Positions 5,949-7,114 of a stretch of 7,114 nt of DNA are shown in pieces. A model generated the notes under the pieces. That model was given only the letters and a program-made list of their open reading frames with translations, was not told the origin of the DNA and did not search any database. The stretch is taken from the NCBI GenBank assembly GCA_002352105.1, contig DEHV01000030.1, positions 1,034 through 8,147 on the forward strand, written 5' to 3'. Both the position numbers and the translations under genes were made by a program. Position 1 is the stretch's first letter, and each line of letters starts with the position of its first letter. Origin of the DNA: Chitinophagaceae bacterium UBA2791 (GTDB lineage: Bacteria > Bacteroidota > Bacteroidia > Chitinophagales > Chitinophagaceae).

Positions 5949-7114
5949 CTACCGCACAAAAGCCATAGCCACGCCTCCGTCAACATTCAATACATTTCCG
6001 GTAGACTTGTTCATCAGTCCGCCTACAAACGCCAAACAAGCGTTGGCGATATCTTCCGGCAGGATGATCTCATTGAGCAGGGTGCGCTTTGCATAATAAG
6101 CGGGAAGCTCTTCCACCTTAACCCCATAGGCGGCGGCCCTTCCTTTGGCCCAGTCTCCCTCCCATATTTTACTGTCGGCGATCACGGCATCGGGATTCAC
6201 CACATTCACCCGGATCTTATCCTTTCCTAACTCTGCCGCATTCAGTCGGCTCAGGTGCAGCTGCGCTGCTTTTGCCGAACCATAGGCGGCATTATTGGGA
6301 CCGGAAACCAGGGCATTCTTACTGACGATATTGACGATATCGCCCCCTATATCCTGGATACGCATGGTTTTCGCCGCCGCCTGCGTCACCAGGAACTGGC
6401 CTTTTACCAGCACATCATATAATATATCCCAGTCTTTCTCCGTATGCTGTTCGAGCGGTTTGGAGATGGACAGACCTGCGCAGTTCACTACAATATCCAC
6501 GCCTCCGAAGGCAAGGGCGGCGCTGTCAAAAACACGGCCAACCATAGCGGCATCCGTTACGTCCAGCGGTTCGGCGATAAAGACATCCCTGCCATATTGC
6601 TGCTGAAAATCTGTCCTTCCTTTTTCCAGGCGGGCAGGATCATTGTCATTGATAATGATGCAGGCGCCTTCATCAGCCATTTTTTTAGCGATGGCCTTGC
6701 CGATCCCTCCTGCGCTCCCGGTAACCAGCGCAACGCGTCCAGACAACGCTTTGGGTTTTGGCATGCGCTGCAGCTTTGCTTCTTCAAGCAACCAGTACTC
6801 AATATCAAAAGCCTCCTTTCTGGGCAGGGAAGTATATTCGGAGATCGCTTCAGCGCCCTTCATCACATTGATGGCATTAATATAGAACTCCGAAGCGACC
6901 CGCGCGGTTTGTTTGTTTTTTGCAAAACTGAACATGCCTACTCCCGGGTAGAGTATGATCACCGGGTTAGGATCGCGCATAGCCGGACTATTAGGTTCCT
7001 TGCAGGATGCATAGTATTCGGTATACATTTTCCGGTATCCTTCGAATAAGGGAAGCAGTTTTTCCCTGAGCGCGCCGGATTCGACATTCTCTATTGCAGC
7101 GGGGTCAAGTACCA
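5949..7114 (-). CDS. rhaEW: Bifunctional rhamnulose-1-phosphate aldolase / L-lactaldehyde dehydrogenase, C-terminal part
   Basis: The frame stays open to the right edge of the window, so the start is outside; an internal ATG at 7028 is not the true start. About 387 codons are visible of a family usually near 700 residues. The first part (PVIILYPGVGMFSFAKNKQ, then EFYINAINVMKGAE) is the end of the class II aldolase region. That region cleaves L-rhamnulose-1-phosphate to dihydroxyacetone phosphate and L-lactaldehyde. The rest is a short-chain dehydrogenase that oxidises lactaldehyde to lactate. It has the nucleotide-binding TGSAGGIG (6699-6722), an acidic residue at the end of the second strand (INDND) that favours NAD, the NCAG motif, and the catalytic Ser, Tyr and Lys in NIVSKNA and AAYGSAKAA with the standard 13-residue Ser-Tyr spacing. 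The C terminus NVLNVDGGVAMAFVR is typical. It would be the first of the visible operon genes to be transcribed. Confidence 0.93.
   Translation of the reverse strand, partial: VLDPAAIENVESGALREKLLPLFEGYRKMYTEYYASCKEPNSPAMRDPNPVIILYPGVGMFSFAKNKQTARVASEFYINAINVMKGAEAISEYTSLPRKEAFDIEYWLLEEAKLQRMPKPKALSGRVALVTGSAGGIGKAIAKKMADEGACIIINDNDPARLEKGRTDFQQQYGRDVFIAEPLDVTDAAMVGRVFDSAALAFGGVDIVVNCAGLSISKPLEQHTEKDWDILYDVLVKGQFLVTQAAAKTMRIQDIGGDIVNIVSKNALVSGPNNAAYGSAKAAQLHLSRLNAAELGKDKIRVNVVNPDAVIADSKIWEGDWAKGRAAAYGVKVEELPAYYAKRTLLNEIILPEDIANACLAFVGGLMNKSTGNVLNVDGGVAMAFVR

Noticed and set aside
6444..7049. A 201-codon open frame on the plus strand
   Set aside because: It lies antisense to the dehydrogenase, whose motifs are unmistakable, and its product shows no recognisable domain; it is a shadow of the real gene.
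1..7114. CRISPR arrays, tRNA or rRNA genes, insertion sequences
   Set aside because: No regularly spaced repeats, cloverleaf-like or rRNA-like segments, transposase motifs or terminal inverted repeats were seen.

Overview
The window looks like chromosomal DNA from a Bacteroidota bacterium, most likely a Chitinophagaceae relative. This is inferred from the protein styles (a DUF1553 protein carrying a CBM6-like module, a GntR-type regulator with a LacI-like sensor, a RhaI-type isomerase), from A/T-rich start regions without Shine-Dalgarno sequences, and from a weak match to the Bacteroidota -33/-7 promoter pattern. I could run no database search, so the taxonomy is an inference.

Layout. Positions 1-1452 (+) hold the 3' part of a DUF1553 protein with a CBM6-like module just before the DUF1553 domain. 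Positions 1453-1602 form a short convergent intergenic region. It carries what looks like a decayed second copy of the 3' end of a DUF1553 gene (about 1480-1572) and a weak hairpin. Everything from 1603 to the right edge is on the minus strand and forms an L-rhamnose catabolic cluster, transcribed from high to low coordinates: (1) a bifunctional rhamnulose-1-phosphate aldolase / lactaldehyde dehydrogenase (RhaEW type, 5' part outside the window), (2) L-rhamnose mutarotase RhaM, (3) L-rhamnose isomerase of the RhaI family, (4) an FGGY kinase in the rhamnulokinase position, and (5) a GntR-family regulator with a LacI-like sugar-binding domain.

How the genes work together. RhaM interconverts the anomers of L-rhamnose, RhaI converts L-rhamnose to L-rhamnulose, and the kinase makes L-rhamnulose-1-phosphate. 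The aldolase half of RhaEW splits this into dihydroxyacetone phosphate and L-lactaldehyde, and its dehydrogenase half oxidises the lactaldehyde to L-lactate. The regulator at the end of the cluster probably senses rhamnose or a pathway intermediate. The transporter and the main operon promoter are not in the window and probably lie beyond the right edge.

The enzymes are a known pathway. The less ordinary items are the decayed DUF1553 tail at 1480-1572, the paired direct repeats in the 146-base gap upstream of rhaM, and the non-AraC type of regulator. I see no RNA genes, CRISPR arrays, insertion sequences or attachment sites, and no gene-free stretch longer than about 200 bases.
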